NCBI GenBank assembly: GCA_040219575.1
Contig: JAVJSD010000143.1
Location: 1-43,629 of the forward strand
Length of the DNA: 43,629 bases
From: JAVJSD01 sp040219575
GTDB lineage: Bacteria; Planctomycetota; Planctomycetia; Pirellulales; Pirellulaceae
Direction: 5' to 3'
In this document: positions 1 to 9,091 of the stretch, piece by piece
Layout of the letters: each line of letters starts with the position of its first letter
Position numbering within the stretch: the stretch's first letter is position 1
The notes under the pieces: model-generated
Seen by the model: only the letters and a program-made list of their open reading frames with translations
Told to the model about the DNA's origin: nothing
Database searches by the model: none
Program-made: the position numbers and the translations under genes

Positions 1-451
1 GCCGACATGGCGCTGCAGCTCGAGCCGCTGCTGGGTGGACCGGCGGCCAAGGTCTGTTTCGCGCTGGGCCTGTTCGCCGCCGGAGTGACGAGTTCCATCA
101 CCGCGCCGCTCGCCGCGGCCTACATGCCTGGGCTGGCGGCCCGACCTGCGGTCGTGGCCCTTCCGCGCCGTTTGGTTCGTCGTGCTGCTGATCGGCGTCT
201 CGGTGGCCGCCTCGGGCCACAAGAGTCCGCAGGAAACGATCCTTATCGCCCAGGTCGCCAACGGCCTGCTGCTGCCTTTGATCGCCGTGTTCCTGCTGGT
301 CGCCGTCAACCGCGGCGACCTGATGGGCCAATACAAAAACTCGCTCGCCGCCAATCTCGCCGCGGCGGTGGTCGTGCTGATCGTCGCGGGCTTGGGTTTG
401 AATACAATCCTCACGCAACTGGGCGTCTACGCGCTATTTCTCGGCGCCTAG
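1..451 (+). pseudogene. Nramp-type divalent metal transporter, 3' end, frameshifted
   Basis: The 5' part of this gene lies outside the window. Reading from base 1 gives a hydrophobic segment containing GLFAAGVTSSITAPLAAAY, typical of a late transmembrane helix of Nramp (Mn/Fe) transporters. Near base 121-128 the homologous reading moves to the second frame, where LGWRPDLRSWPFRAVW leads into two more membrane helices, including VANGLLLPLIAVFLLVAVNR, and the stop at 449-451. The family runs through this point without a break, so a small indel has split the frame. This is either a real inactivating mutation or an assembly error; the protein-like quality on both sides favours something recent. 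The family imports Mn2+ or Fe2+ with protons across the inner membrane. The call rests on recognised motifs, not on a search. Confidence 0.6.
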
Positions 452-682
452 CTTTCGCACGACTCGATCCGCAACTGTGACTATAGGACGCACTTCTTAG
501 CCCAGAATGGTGTGTCCTAATGCCATTAACACAACTTAAGCCGATTCGTCTTCTTGTCGGCTTGTTAAACGACTAGAGTGCTCCTCCCTTGCTTCGACGT
601 GCAAAGCCTGAGGCGTTCTGCGCTGTCGGCAAGAGCGAGGATGTCGAGCCCACGATGTCGTTATCAAATGAGGAAGTGCTGG
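452..682. other. Intergenic region upstream of the YceI-like gene
   Basis: No convincing gene is seen. A CTAGAGT element at about 572-578 resembles the possible -10 upstream of the caspase-FGE gene at 10787, but no good -35 accompanies it. No clear terminator for the upstream transporter was found. Confidence 0.4.
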
Positions 683-1390
683 ATGACGGATTCGGTCCTG
701 CGCCTGGTGATATTGACCCTCGCGGCGCTCTGCGTACATCTGTGGTCGGCCTCGTGCGCTTCCGCGTGGCAGGGGAAAGCGGCCGCAAACCAACAGCGCA
801 CTTATCAGCCAGGTGAGATCCATCTCGGCACGAGTCGCGCGTTCATACACGTCGGCAAGACGGGCTTCGGCCACGAGCACGGCGTGGTGGGCCGCATCAA
901 GCGGGGTAGCGTGCTGCTCGACGCGATCGCCGATGCAGGAGTGATCGAGTTCGACATGACGACGTTCGTCGCCGACACCGCCGCCGCCCGTGCCTACGTC
1001 GGCCTGGAGGGCAAGACCGATGACCAGACGCAGCGTCAGGCGACGGCGAACATGCTCGGTGCCGAGGTACTCAACGTGGACCGCTATCCGACGGCGACCT
1101 TCCGCATCAAGTCGGCCCAAAGACTGGATCGCCCGAGTCGCCGGAAACTGCCGCAGTACCGCCTCGACGGCGAGTTCACCCTGCATGGCGAGCAACGCCC
1201 GCTGACGGTCGTCGCCGACGTGGAGGAGCGCGGCGGTTGGCTGCATCTCCGCGGCGGGTTCTCGATTCTGCAATCCGAATATGGCATGCAGCCCTACACG
1301 CGGGCATTTGGCGCGGTGGGCGTCGCGGACAAACTGAACATCTGGGGCGATCTGTGGATCGCCAAGCAGCGCCTCATGGCGACCGAGTAA
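683..1390 (+). CDS. YceI-like exported lipid-binding-fold protein
   Basis: This 235-residue protein has a hydrophobic signal peptide (about residues 1-28, VLRLVILTLAALCVHLW) followed by a YceI-type beta-barrel domain. Family landmarks are VIEFDMTTFVAD, the stretch around MLGAEVLNVDRYPTATF and LDGEFTLHGEQRPLTV. YceI proteins are periplasmic lipocalin-like barrels that bind isoprenoid or amphiphilic ligands. I chose the ATG at 683 because GAGGA precedes it at a suitable distance and it puts the signal peptide at the N-terminus; an in-frame ATG at 668 is the alternative. The methyltransferase-like membrane gene starts 13 bases downstream, so the two probably form an operon. The exact ligand is unknown. 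Confidence 0.8.
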   Translation: MTDSVLRLVILTLAALCVHLWSASCASAWQGKAAANQQRTYQPGEIHLGTSRAFIHVGKTGFGHEHGVVGRIKRGSVLLDAIADAGVIEFDMTTFVADTAAARAYVGLEGKTDDQTQRQATANMLGAEVLNVDRYPTATFRIKSAQRLDRPSRRKLPQYRLDGEFTLHGEQRPLTVVADVEERGGWLHLRGGFSILQSEYGMQPYTRAFGAVGVADKLNIWGDLWIAKQRLMATE

Positions 1391-1403
1391 GGTCGAAGTC
1401 AAC

Positions 1404-2273
1404 ATGGATCCGCAACAAGGATGTGGCGGGGGCGAGGGTCGACGAATCGCCGGCATCGCCTTTGGACTCGGCGCGCAGGCGCTGTTCGGCGTGTGCATCT
1501 GGCGACTGTTCTGGTTTCTGCACGGCGATCTGTCGACCGGCGAAATACCTGAGGGCGACGTCGCCTTCGCCGCAGAAGCCGTATCCGGCCTGAACGCCCT
1601 CTTGTTCGATGCGGCGCTCGCGGTGCAGTTTGCTGTCTCGCACAGCCTGCTGCTCTGGCCGCCGGTGCAGAAGCGCCTCAAGCGGTGGATCGCTGGGGAG
1701 TTCTACGGCAGTGCGTACTCCGTAGTCGCCTGCCTGTCGCTGCTGCTCTTGTTTTCCGCCTGGCAGACGTCTCCCGTGGTCTTGTGGCGGATGCACGGCC
1801 TGGCGGTGGTCGGAATGCATGCCGGCTTCTACGTGTCGTGGGGCGCGTTGTTCTACAGCCTGAGTCTAACGGGGTTCGGCTACCAGACCGGTTGGACGCA
1901 GTGGTGCTGCTGGTTTTTTCGGCGGACGCTGCCGCGACGCGCCTTCCAGCCGCGCGGCGCCTACCTCTGGTTCCGTCACCCGATCTACGCCAGCTTTCTG
2001 GGGCTGCTGTGGTTCACGCCCACCATGACGCTCGACCACGCCGTGCTGACAGGCCTGTGGACCGTCTATCTGCTCTACGGCAGTTATCTGAAGGACGAGC
2101 GGCTCGCTTTCTTCCTGGGCGACGACTACCGCCGCTACCAGGCGGCCGTGCCCGGCTACCCGGGGTTGCCGCTGGGAAGCCTGGGAAGACGACCGCTGCA
2201 GAATGAGCCCGCTCTCGCACTGCCGCGCGGACTCCACCCGATGACGGACACGCTCGAAGGCCGGGAGAAGTAG
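1404..2273 (+). CDS. Isoprenylcysteine-methyltransferase-like membrane protein (MddA/NnrU-type)
   Basis: This 289-residue integral membrane protein has about five or six hydrophobic helices. Its C-terminal half carries the ICMT-type S-adenosylmethionine signature: YLWFRHPIYASFLGLLWFTP, an acidic KDERLAFFLGDDYRRY segment, and a following GYPG. This RHPxY plus E(R)...F G xx YrrY arrangement is shared by ICMT, NnrU and bacterial methanethiol S-methyltransferase MddA, where the conserved ATPTMT-like stretch (here FTPTMTLDH) is closest to MddA. A small-thiol or lipid methyltransferase in the inner membrane is therefore likely, but the substrate cannot be fixed from sequence. It directly follows the YceI-like gene. 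The last 40 residues are polar and atypical, so the tail may be lineage-specific. Confidence 0.7.
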   Translation: MDPQQGCGGGEGRRIAGIAFGLGAQALFGVCIWRLFWFLHGDLSTGEIPEGDVAFAAEAVSGLNALLFDAALAVQFAVSHSLLLWPPVQKRLKRWIAGEFYGSAYSVVACLSLLLLFSAWQTSPVVLWRMHGLAVVGMHAGFYVSWGALFYSLSLTGFGYQTGWTQWCCWFFRRTLPRRAFQPRGAYLWFRHPIYASFLGLLWFTPTMTLDHAVLTGLWTVYLLYGSYLKDERLAFFLGDDYRRYQAAVPGYPGLPLGSLGRRPLQNEPALALPRGLHPMTDTLEGREK

Positions 2274-2315
2274 ACGATCCGGCTCGCGCCCTCTTCGCGC
2301 AGCCTTCCGAACCAC

Positions 2316-2345
2316 GTTGTTGACCTCGTGGTTGTTGACCTCGTG
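2316..2345. repeat. Perfect 15-bp tandem direct duplication
   Basis: The unit GTTGTTGACCTCGTG occurs twice in immediate succession (2316-2330 and 2331-2345). It lies in non-coding DNA shortly after the methyltransferase-like gene. A simple slippage duplication is the likeliest origin. Confidence 0.9.
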
Positions 2346-2699
2346 TGCCGGCATGCCGAAGGCGGGATGAAACAAACGGCGGCCCCGTTGACGAAATCGG
2401 CAACGACTACACGCAGGGCGTGGACGCGCTGCAAATGGCCTTCCCTTGGACGTTCAACTGGGGCGGGTTTCGTACGCCACGCCCTGACGGGCGCCGTCAT
2501 CGAACTGCGTGCTGGCCCGCTGGCGACGAATCTCGCCGCGAGCCTGCCGGCAGGGGGCGATTCGTCGCGTCCGCCCATCGCAGAAAGGTGTCGCACGACA
2601 CATTCGTCTCGAGAACGCCGTATCAGCGGGCAGTCCCCAAGAAATTGCCGCATCGCCAGCGGCTACGCGAACAAGAGCGTTTCGCGAAAAGCGAGAAAA

Positions 2700-2740
2700 T
2701 GGGCGGCACGGGATTCGAACCTGTGACTTCCACCGTGTGA
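2700..2740 (-). pseudogene. tRNA 3' fragment (T arm and 3' acceptor strand)
   Basis: Read on the minus strand, the segment contains a variable-loop-like GGAAGTC, a T arm (ACAGG, loop TTCGAAT, CCCGT), the seven-base acceptor strand GCCGCCC and a discriminator A, followed by T-rich sequence. The T stem has one A-C mismatch. The matching 5' acceptor strand GGGCGGC, the D arm and a complete anticodon arm are not found upstream on that strand, so only about the last 40 bases of a tRNA remain. Such 3' fragments are typical of att sites left by elements that integrate in tRNA genes. The original amino-acid identity cannot be read. Confidence 0.65.
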
Positions 2741-2878
2741 ATTTCCTGGACACCCAGCCGAATTCGCAGCATTTCTTCGGGGAATTCAAGCATTCTACGT
2801 CGCAAACTCGCGAGTGCAATAGCGCGCATTCGATCGCGACTTTTCTCGAAGAAATGCGGTATCACACTCGGCCGACGA

Positions 2879-2909
2879 TGCGCAAAAACGGTATGTACCG
2901 TTTTTCGCA
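2879..2909. terminator. Hairpin with A- and T-tracts, likely bidirectional terminator
   Basis: TGCG(C)AAAAACGGTA and TACCGTTTTTCGCA form a 14-bp stem with a single bulged C and a tiny loop. The A5 and T5 tracts lie within the stem rather than as a separate U-tail. It sits between the plus-strand methyltransferase-like gene and the 3' end of the minus-strand WD40-caspase, exactly where a bidirectional terminator would be expected. Confidence 0.5.
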
Positions 2910-3037
2910 ACTCACCACCCTCCGCGAATCCGGGCGTCGGTATTGCCTCGCCCGTTCCCTGATCGTTTGTGGATGGCAGACTGGGTGTCAACGGTTGACA
3001 ACTCTGTGATGAAAACCGGCAGCCTGCGCACAGCTGA

Positions 3038-6000
3038 TCAGTCCGGCGCTGGCGAAGGCAGAAGCGGAAAGCTTGTGCCGCTGCCGCTGGAAGTCACGAA
3101 CTGTTCCTGCCCCAGAAAAGCCTTCGTCACCACCGGCACCTTATCCTGCGCGTAGTTGAACCAGTCGCGGACGTTTACAACCTCGCCGCCCGTATCAAGT
3201 CGCTGCTTCTTCAGCGGGCCAACGTCGACCGCTCCAGCTCCAGCGAGCAGGGCGTACGTCAGCGCACCATGCCCCAAGTCATCAATCTCCGCCGCCTCCT
3301 CCGAGGCGCTGGTGGCGGCGAGTGTAAAGCTGCCGGTGGCGCGAGCCATCCGCTCCAAGGCTCCTCGGAAGGCGAACGCACTCCGCGCGCGGTACCTCAG
3401 GGCCAGAGCCCCGCCAGACTGGCACGTATCGTAGATTACGACGCGTTTCAGCGCCGGCACCGCGCTGATCAGATCGTTCAACTCGTCAGCGGGGATGCCC
3501 TGCTCGCGGATGTCGTCCTCCAATTGGCTGCTCTTGGGCCGGAAGTCGTGCGGAATGAAGTAATACCGTTGGCCCACCATCGCCCCGTGCCCAGCCAGAA
3601 ACAAAATCATGACATCCTGCGGCTGGGCGCGCTCCGCGGCGACCTTGAAGGTGTACCGGATGGACTCTTTGGTGCCGCGGCCGTCGGTCAAGCTGGCGAC
3701 ATGCACGCGATCTTGGCCGAACAACCGCGAGGCCCTGCGGCGGAACAGGTCGCCAAATGCTTCGGCGTCCTTGGCGGCGAACTGCAGATTCAACGACTCG
3801 TCGGAATACTCACTGACGCCGACGCTAATCACGTACAATTGGGCTTCGGCGGTTTTCTCACGGTAAGCGAGATGCATGCGGACGGGTTCGCTTTCCCAAG
3901 AGCCATCGGCGCTGGCGGCCAGGGCTTCGAAATGATTTTCGCCTTCAATCAAGGCGACGCGAAACGTCCGTCGCACAACCTCACCGTTGCGAACCTCGCT
4001 CGCAGACGGCAGCACGCGCGCCCCGTTCTGCGTGAGCCAAGGCCCCTTGAGGCCGCCGCCTTGATCGGTCGCCTCGACGATGAGCTCCAGTTCGCGTTCG
4101 CTTGTATCGCCGCCTGCTTTGGGCGAGGCGATCCTCACGAGAGGAGGGTGGCTCGTGGGCAGTTCTACCTGAGGCAAGGGCCGCTCACCCGCCGAAATGG
4201 CGGTCAGCAATCCCGGGTAATAGAAATCTTGGAAGAAACGATCGACGGGAACAACGTCCAACTCTCCGCCGACCCGGAACATGACCTTTTCTCGGCCGCC
4301 GGGAGAACCATCGAACAGACCTTCCGGAGTCAAAGCCACCCAGTCGTCGCCGCCGCGGAATTGGATCAGGCGGACGACTTCCTGCCCGGAGTTGGCGTCC
4401 CATAGGCGGGCCGTTCCATCCTGGCTGCCGGAAATCAAGAAACGACCATCGGCCGAGGCGTCAAGCGACGTCACCTGGTACGTGTGGCCGTAGAAACGAT
4501 GCAGCGACGCGCCGGTATCCGCGGCCCATTGGATGATTCCGCCATCGCTGGCAGCCGTAAAGACTTCGGCGCCTTGCGGAGAAAAAGCGAGACACTGCAA
4601 GCGACCCTGATGCGCCTCGAAGGTGACGACCGGCTCGAACGACGCGACATCAATCAAATGAGCGGCCGCTTGCGGCGACGATGTGAGCAACCGCTTCCCG
4701 TCCGCAGTGAACTGCGCCGCGGTGGCCCACTGCGTAAGACCGTCGTACGTTTTGAGCCTCACCCCAGACTTAAGGTCCCAGAGGGAAACGGTGTGATCGG
4801 CCGAAGCGGTGGCCGCGTAGCGTCCGTCGGGGCTGATGTCGACTTCCCAAACAAACTCATGGTGCCCAGCGAGCGTCCGCAGCCTTCTTCCCGTGGCCAC
4901 ATCCCACAGGACGGCGGAGTTCAGACTGCAACCCGTCAGCAATTGCCGCCCGTCGGGCGTAAAGCACGCCGAATATACTTGCTGCTCATCGGCATGGGAG
5001 AACGTCCGACTTTTGCGGCCGGAGGCGGCGTCCCAGAGGATCGCGTCACCGTCCCAAGAACCGCTCAAGACCGAGCGGCCGTCGGGAGTGAAGGCCACTG
5101 CGCCCACGTAATTTTTGTGATCCTTGAAGGTGCGCAGCTTGCGCCCCGTCTCCAGATCCCAGAGGATCATCTCCCCGAACTTTTCGTAGCGGCCGCTGCC
5201 GGTGAGGGCCCGTTTGCCGTCGGGACTGATGGCGACGTTCCAAACGATGTATTCGATGTTGGACAGTTCTCGGATGATTTGGCCGCTGGGAATATCCCAC
5301 AGGATGGCCTTCGCGTCCCATCCGCCCGTGATCGCTCGTTTGCCGTCGGGACTGATGGCGACGCATTGGACCATATCTGAATGGCCTTGCAGCCTTTTCA
5401 GAAGCCGCCCCGAAGGACCGTCCCACAGCATCAGTTCCGCCCCACCATCCCGAGCGGCGCCGACGGTAAGCACGTATTCGCCATCCGGAGTAACGACGGC
5501 GTTCTGGATGCCCTGTCGACCAGCGCCCCCCTGAGGGCCGTAGTAAGATTCGACGAGTGCTCCCGACGCCGCATTCCGCAATTGAGCGAAATACTCGTCC
5601 GCAACCAGTACGCGCCGTCCGTCGGGCGACATCACGGCGAGGTGGGCGTCGCTGGCGGAGAACCAACCCGGCTTTCTCTGCTTGCCATTCTTTTTTTTCT
5701 TCACCTCGCGGCTCACGATGGTCGCCGCGTCCGCGTCCGTCAGCGCGCTTTTCACAAATACGCCTTGTTCGGTGGAATAGACAACCTGCTCGCCGGAAGG
5801 CGAAAACGACGCGGAGCGGACCATCATCGAATCGGTGGGCAAATTGCGAATCAGTGAACCGTCCGGCGACCAGAGAGAAATCACAGACGGCTGATCTTGG
5901 TAGTTTTCATGGACCGAAAGTACGAGCTCACCATCATGCCGAACATCCAGCACGCTGACGTCGGTGGTCGGCGTCGCAAGGTCGAACACACGCTTTCCTG

Positions 6001-8767
6001 TCGCCGCATCCCAGACGATGGTGCGACCGCCATTCTGCGCATGCGACTGAGTATACGCCGCCGCGACGTAGCGGCCGTCCGCGCTCAGGCTGACTCCCTT
6101 GGAACTTGCATCAGGCCCTTGAAACTCTCGCAGTCGCTCGCCCGTTTCGAGGTCCCAAAGAATGATCTGCGTGCTTCGAAAATCCGTTCCCGCCGTCAGC
6201 AAGTTGCCGCCCCGCGGACCAAACTGGTGCATGGCGATGTCGAACCGCTGCCGCGGCAGGGAAACTGTTCGCTTTCCCGATGCGACGTCCCATACATCGA
6301 CCTGATCCGAACTCAAACTCTCCATCTTTTCACCGAGTACTGTTTTCGTAAGGAGGGCGTCACCGCCCGGGCTGAACGTCAAGGCGGAGACATTGCGCCC
6401 CACGGTCAGCAGCGAAGCGACCTCTTTCCCTGTTTCAGAATCCCAGACCACCGACTTCAGGATCGAAGGCTGAAACTCCAATTCCTCGTTGCGAGATCGC
6501 GCAAGTAATTGCTCGTACTGCCGCCAGATGCTTTCCGGCACTTCCTCCGGGCGGGATGGCATTGTCAATTCCATATTGTCGCCGGTCGTTTCTTGATCGG
6601 TCACCAAGGGGGCCGTGGTGGCGAACCTGGCGCCATCCCGGGCAAAGGAGATCCTGCCGACGCCGCTGTGAAACGGTAATACCTGCAACGCTTCTTTGTT
6701 TGCGATGTCCCACAGCACCACGTGGCACTTCGCTGATTCGTCATCCGCTTCGGAATCCTCGCGTATCTCCATATGCGCCGTAAGCAGTTGCTTTCCGTCC
6801 GACCGAAACACTGCGGTATAAGCCGCCGTCCCCTCGAACTCAACGTCGCGAACTTTCTCGTTGCGGTCCACATCGAACAGCGTCGCCTGTCTGTTGTTTT
6901 CGACACTGACCATCAGCAGCAGGTAGCGAAGGTCCGGACTGAAAACTGTGGTGGCGAAGTGGCGCGGGTCCTCGGAATTCTCCAAGGTTTTTGACCACAA
7001 CCGCCGTCCCGTGACTGTGTCCCAGATGGTGAATTCCTTGGTTTCCCGAAAGCCCCCGGTCCTAGTGAGCAGTCGGCGGCCGTCGGTGCTGACGGCGAGA
7101 TGCCCGTTGTCCGACAAGTACGTTTCGCTCAGCAGACGTTGATGCCGATAGCCGCCCGTCTTATTGAATGCGGGCGTCTGCCACTGCTCGACGAAATTGC
7201 CTCCGGCCGTAAACAGCCGGCCTTCGGGACCGAACACCACTCCGTCTTCGCCGCTGCCGTGCAGGCCCGCCAGACGTTCGCCGCTGGCGGCGTCATGAAG
7301 AAAGATGGTCCCGTCGCCGTTTCCAACCAGCACACGCCGTCCGTCGGGCGTGATCGCGGCCACGCGTGCGTCCTCGTTCAAGTTCGCTACGGGCTTCCCG
7401 GCGGGAAGGTCCCAAACGACCGCCTGCTTTGCGGCGCCTACCACCACGCGTTCCCCGCGAGCATCGAATCGCACCGAGTGCACGGCGCCGAGAACTCCCG
7501 CAAACTGGCGGACGAACTCGCCCGATTCGACGTTCCAGAGTTTGAGCAGGCCGCTCGATCCAGTCAGCACGAATCGGCCGTCTGGAGAAAACATTGCCAG
7601 ACTGATTCTCGAGTTCCCTTCGTCAAACGTACGAATCCTCTCTCCGGACGCCGCGTCCCAGATCGAGGCGGCGTGCTCCTCCGAGGCCGTCAGCACCCGC
7701 TTTCCGTCCGGGCTGAAGGCGATGCACTGCCCGGAATTCAAATCCACGTTCACCGGAAAGGTTTGAAGTTGTTTTCCGGATTCAAGATTCCACACTACGG
7801 CTTTCTCGTGCCCCGCGCTTAGCAGCCTTGCTCCATCATGGCTGTAACAGAGGGACCGGACGCCGTAAACCGTTGATTCCGGGTGATTCAGCTTGCGCAC
7901 CACCTTTCCGGCTTGCACGTTCCAAATCCAAATGGAGTGGTCGTGATAGCCGCTCGCCAGTTGTCGCCCATCCGTCCGAAATGCAAGACTGATGAGTGAC
8001 GCACGAGAATCTTCGTCTTCCGCGAGCGTGCGGGATCTCGTTCCCTCTGTGACATCCCACAGGTAGACAGCGCGTTTTCCCTTCTCAAATCCGTTTGTCG
8101 CCAACATGGCCCCGTCGCGGCTCACCGCGGCGTTGAACAGGTTTCCCAGATCGCCGTGCATGGAGCGCCGGCGTTTACCGGTCGCCAGGTCCCAAACCGA
8201 GGCGACGTCGTCCACCGAGAGAAAGGACTTTCCGTCGGGCAGAAAGTGAACGAGGCGCATGTCGTAGGCGATCCGCATGGCGCTGTCGAGATGCACTTTG
8301 TGCCGCCGGAGCTGCCTGCCAGTGGCGACGTCCCACAGCACCACCGTGCGATCGTCCGCGCCGGTCAACAGGTAGCGGCCATCCGGGCTGAACGCCGCGA
8401 CGGCGGCGGCATGCCCGGTTTGAAGTTCGATCTCGGGCTTTACGACGTCAGGCGGCAATAGCGCAAGGCTGGCTCGCCCGCCGCCCTTCAACAGAACCTC
8501 GCGCTCGGTGGTCTTCCCTTTCGCGAATGTCACCGAAACACGCGAAAGGTAACGCTGGTCGGGAGCCAGGCGACGGAAGGTGAACGACCGCCTATCGCCG
8601 TATTGCTTGCCGTCAATCGAGACGTGCGAATCGCTTGGAAGGCTGAGTGTAAGAACAGCCGTATCCGAAGGTAGATCCTCGCTCGCGATGTCTTGGGCAT
8701 TGGACGGCATGGTCGACAGCAGTGCGGCCAGAACAATCGCCGTGGGGATTCGCCTCGTATCGACCAT
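3038..8767 (-). CDS. Giant secreted PEGA-WD40-caspase protein (1909 aa)
   Basis: A signal peptide (ends near SNAQ, residue 25) leads into a PEGA/TIGR03000-like domain (about 35-105; SIDGKQYGDRRSF). A very long WD40 array follows (about 110-1500), in which I count some 28-29 blade ends such as VVLWDVATGR, enough for four seven-bladed propellers. Then come the linker GDDWVALTPEGLFDGSPGGR, a beta domain (GSWESEP) and a C-terminal caspase domain (about 1644-1909) with catalytic His near 1727 (LAGHGAM) and Cys near 1782 (YDTCQSGG). Propellers probably dock partners or ligands that control the protease. A lysine-rich patch EVKKKKNGKQRK interrupts the array. The ATG at 8767 is preceded by GGAG six bases away. 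It is divergent from the DUF4384-caspase at 9092 and is the only WD40 paralogue on the minus strand. Confidence 0.9.
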   Translation of the reverse strand: MVDTRRIPTAIVLAALLSTMPSNAQDIASEDLPSDTAVLTLSLPSDSHVSIDGKQYGDRRSFTFRRLAPDQRYLSRVSVTFAKGKTTEREVLLKGGGRASLALLPPDVVKPEIELQTGHAAAVAAFSPDGRYLLTGADDRTVVLWDVATGRQLRRHKVHLDSAMRIAYDMRLVHFLPDGKSFLSVDDVASVWDLATGKRRRSMHGDLGNLFNAAVSRDGAMLATNGFEKGKRAVYLWDVTEGTRSRTLAEDEDSRASLISLAFRTDGRQLASGYHDHSIWIWNVQAGKVVRKLNHPESTVYGVRSLCYSHDGARLLSAGHEKAVVWNLESGKQLQTFPVNVDLNSGQCIAFSPDGKRVLTASEEHAASIWDAASGERIRTFDEGNSRISLAMFSPDGRFVLTGSSGLLKLWNVESGEFVRQFAGVLGAVHSVRFDARGERVVVGAAKQAVVWDLPAGKPVANLNEDARVAAITPDGRRVLVGNGDGTIFLHDAASGERLAGLHGSGEDGVVFGPEGRLFTAGGNFVEQWQTPAFNKTGGYRHQRLLSETYLSDNGHLAVSTDGRRLLTRTGGFRETKEFTIWDTVTGRRLWSKTLENSEDPRHFATTVFSPDLRYLLLMVSVENNRQATLFDVDRNEKVRDVEFEGTAAYTAVFRSDGKQLLTAHMEIREDSEADDESAKCHVVLWDIANKEALQVLPFHSGVGRISFARDGARFATTAPLVTDQETTGDNMELTMPSRPEEVPESIWRQYEQLLARSRNEELEFQPSILKSVVWDSETGKEVASLLTVGRNVSALTFSPGGDALLTKTVLGEKMESLSSDQVDVWDVASGKRTVSLPRQRFDIAMHQFGPRGGNLLTAGTDFRSTQIILWDLETGERLREFQGPDASSKGVSLSADGRYVAAAYTQSHAQNGGRTIVWDAATGKRVFDLATPTTDVSVLDVRHDGELVLSVHENYQDQPSVISLWSPDGSLIRNLPTDSMMVRSASFSPSGEQVVYSTEQGVFVKSALTDADAATIVSREVKKKKNGKQRKPGWFSASDAHLAVMSPDGRRVLVADEYFAQLRNAASGALVESYYGPQGGAGRQGIQNAVVTPDGEYVLTVGAARDGGAELMLWDGPSGRLLKRLQGHSDMVQCVAISPDGKRAITGGWDAKAILWDIPSGQIIRELSNIEYIVWNVAISPDGKRALTGSGRYEKFGEMILWDLETGRKLRTFKDHKNYVGAVAFTPDGRSVLSGSWDGDAILWDAASGRKSRTFSHADEQQVYSACFTPDGRQLLTGCSLNSAVLWDVATGRRLRTLAGHHEFVWEVDISPDGRYAATASADHTVSLWDLKSGVRLKTYDGLTQWATAAQFTADGKRLLTSSPQAAAHLIDVASFEPVVTFEAHQGRLQCLAFSPQGAEVFTAASDGGIIQWAADTGASLHRFYGHTYQVTSLDASADGRFLISGSQDGTARLWDANSGQEVVRLIQFRGGDDWVALTPEGLFDGSPGGREKVMFRVGGELDVVPVDRFFQDFYYPGLLTAISAGERPLPQVELPTSHPPLVRIASPKAGGDTSERELELIVEATDQGGGLKGPWLTQNGARVLPSASEVRNGEVVRRTFRVALIEGENHFEALAASADGSWESEPVRMHLAYREKTAEAQLYVISVGVSEYSDESLNLQFAAKDAEAFGDLFRRRASRLFGQDRVHVASLTDGRGTKESIRYTFKVAAERAQPQDVMILFLAGHGAMVGQRYYFIPHDFRPKSSQLEDDIREQGIPADELNDLISAVPALKRVVIYDTCQSGGALALRYRARSAFAFRGALERMARATGSFTLAATSASEEAAEIDDLGHGALTYALLAGAGAVDVGPLKKQRLDTGGEVVNVRDWFNYAQDKVPVVTKAFLGQEQFVTSSGSGTSFPLLPSPAPD

Positions 8768-9091
8768 GGTCGGCTCCGTCGAGAAAGCAGAATTACGAAA
8801 TCTCCGTGTGTATCGACGGCTATTCTAGCCACGCTGTCAATCTTTCCAACCAATCACGAGGAGGTGTCGGAGGTCCGCCTGAATTTCTTGTGAATCGCCA
8901 GTTCTCCCTGAAATTGCGCGCAACCGTGTCGGGAGCAGACGTCTTCTCCATGGCTCATCCTGCGGCCTTTGGCCGAATTGCTTGTCTGACGTGGCTGGGC
9001 ACGCGATACTCGTGAGAGCCCGATCGCCACGTCAAATGAGGCTTCAATTCGGTCCGGCATGGCCCGTTTCCGTAAATTCAAGGAATCAGAG
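8768..9091. other. Divergent intergenic region between two caspase genes
   Basis: This 324-bp gap separates the start codons of two divergently transcribed caspase genes and must hold both promoters. I see ribosome-binding sites at each end (GGAG for the minus gene, AAGGA at 9080-9084 for the plus gene) but no convincing -35/-10 pair or operator repeat. No gene is seen in it. Confidence 0.5.

Larger units (their letters stand above)
2274..3037. other. 764-bp non-coding gap between convergent genes
   Basis: No believable protein gene is present. Open frames here are antisense to a tRNA-like fragment; the one ending in GGTGFEPVTSTV near 2738 is the well-known spurious translation of a reversed tRNA. 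The gap holds a 15-bp tandem repeat, the tRNA 3' fragment and a long hairpin, listed separately. Its patchwork nature suggests a recombination junction at the left edge of the caspase island. Confidence 0.6.

Noticed and set aside
2345..2740. Plus-strand open frame ending in GGTGFEPVTSTV
   Set aside because: That C-terminus is the standard false translation of a reversed tRNA; the rest has no family-like sequence.
3156..8500. Many long plus-strand open frames antisense to the giant WD40-caspase
   Set aside because: They mirror the minus-strand repeats, lack ribosome-binding sites and show no domain features of their own.
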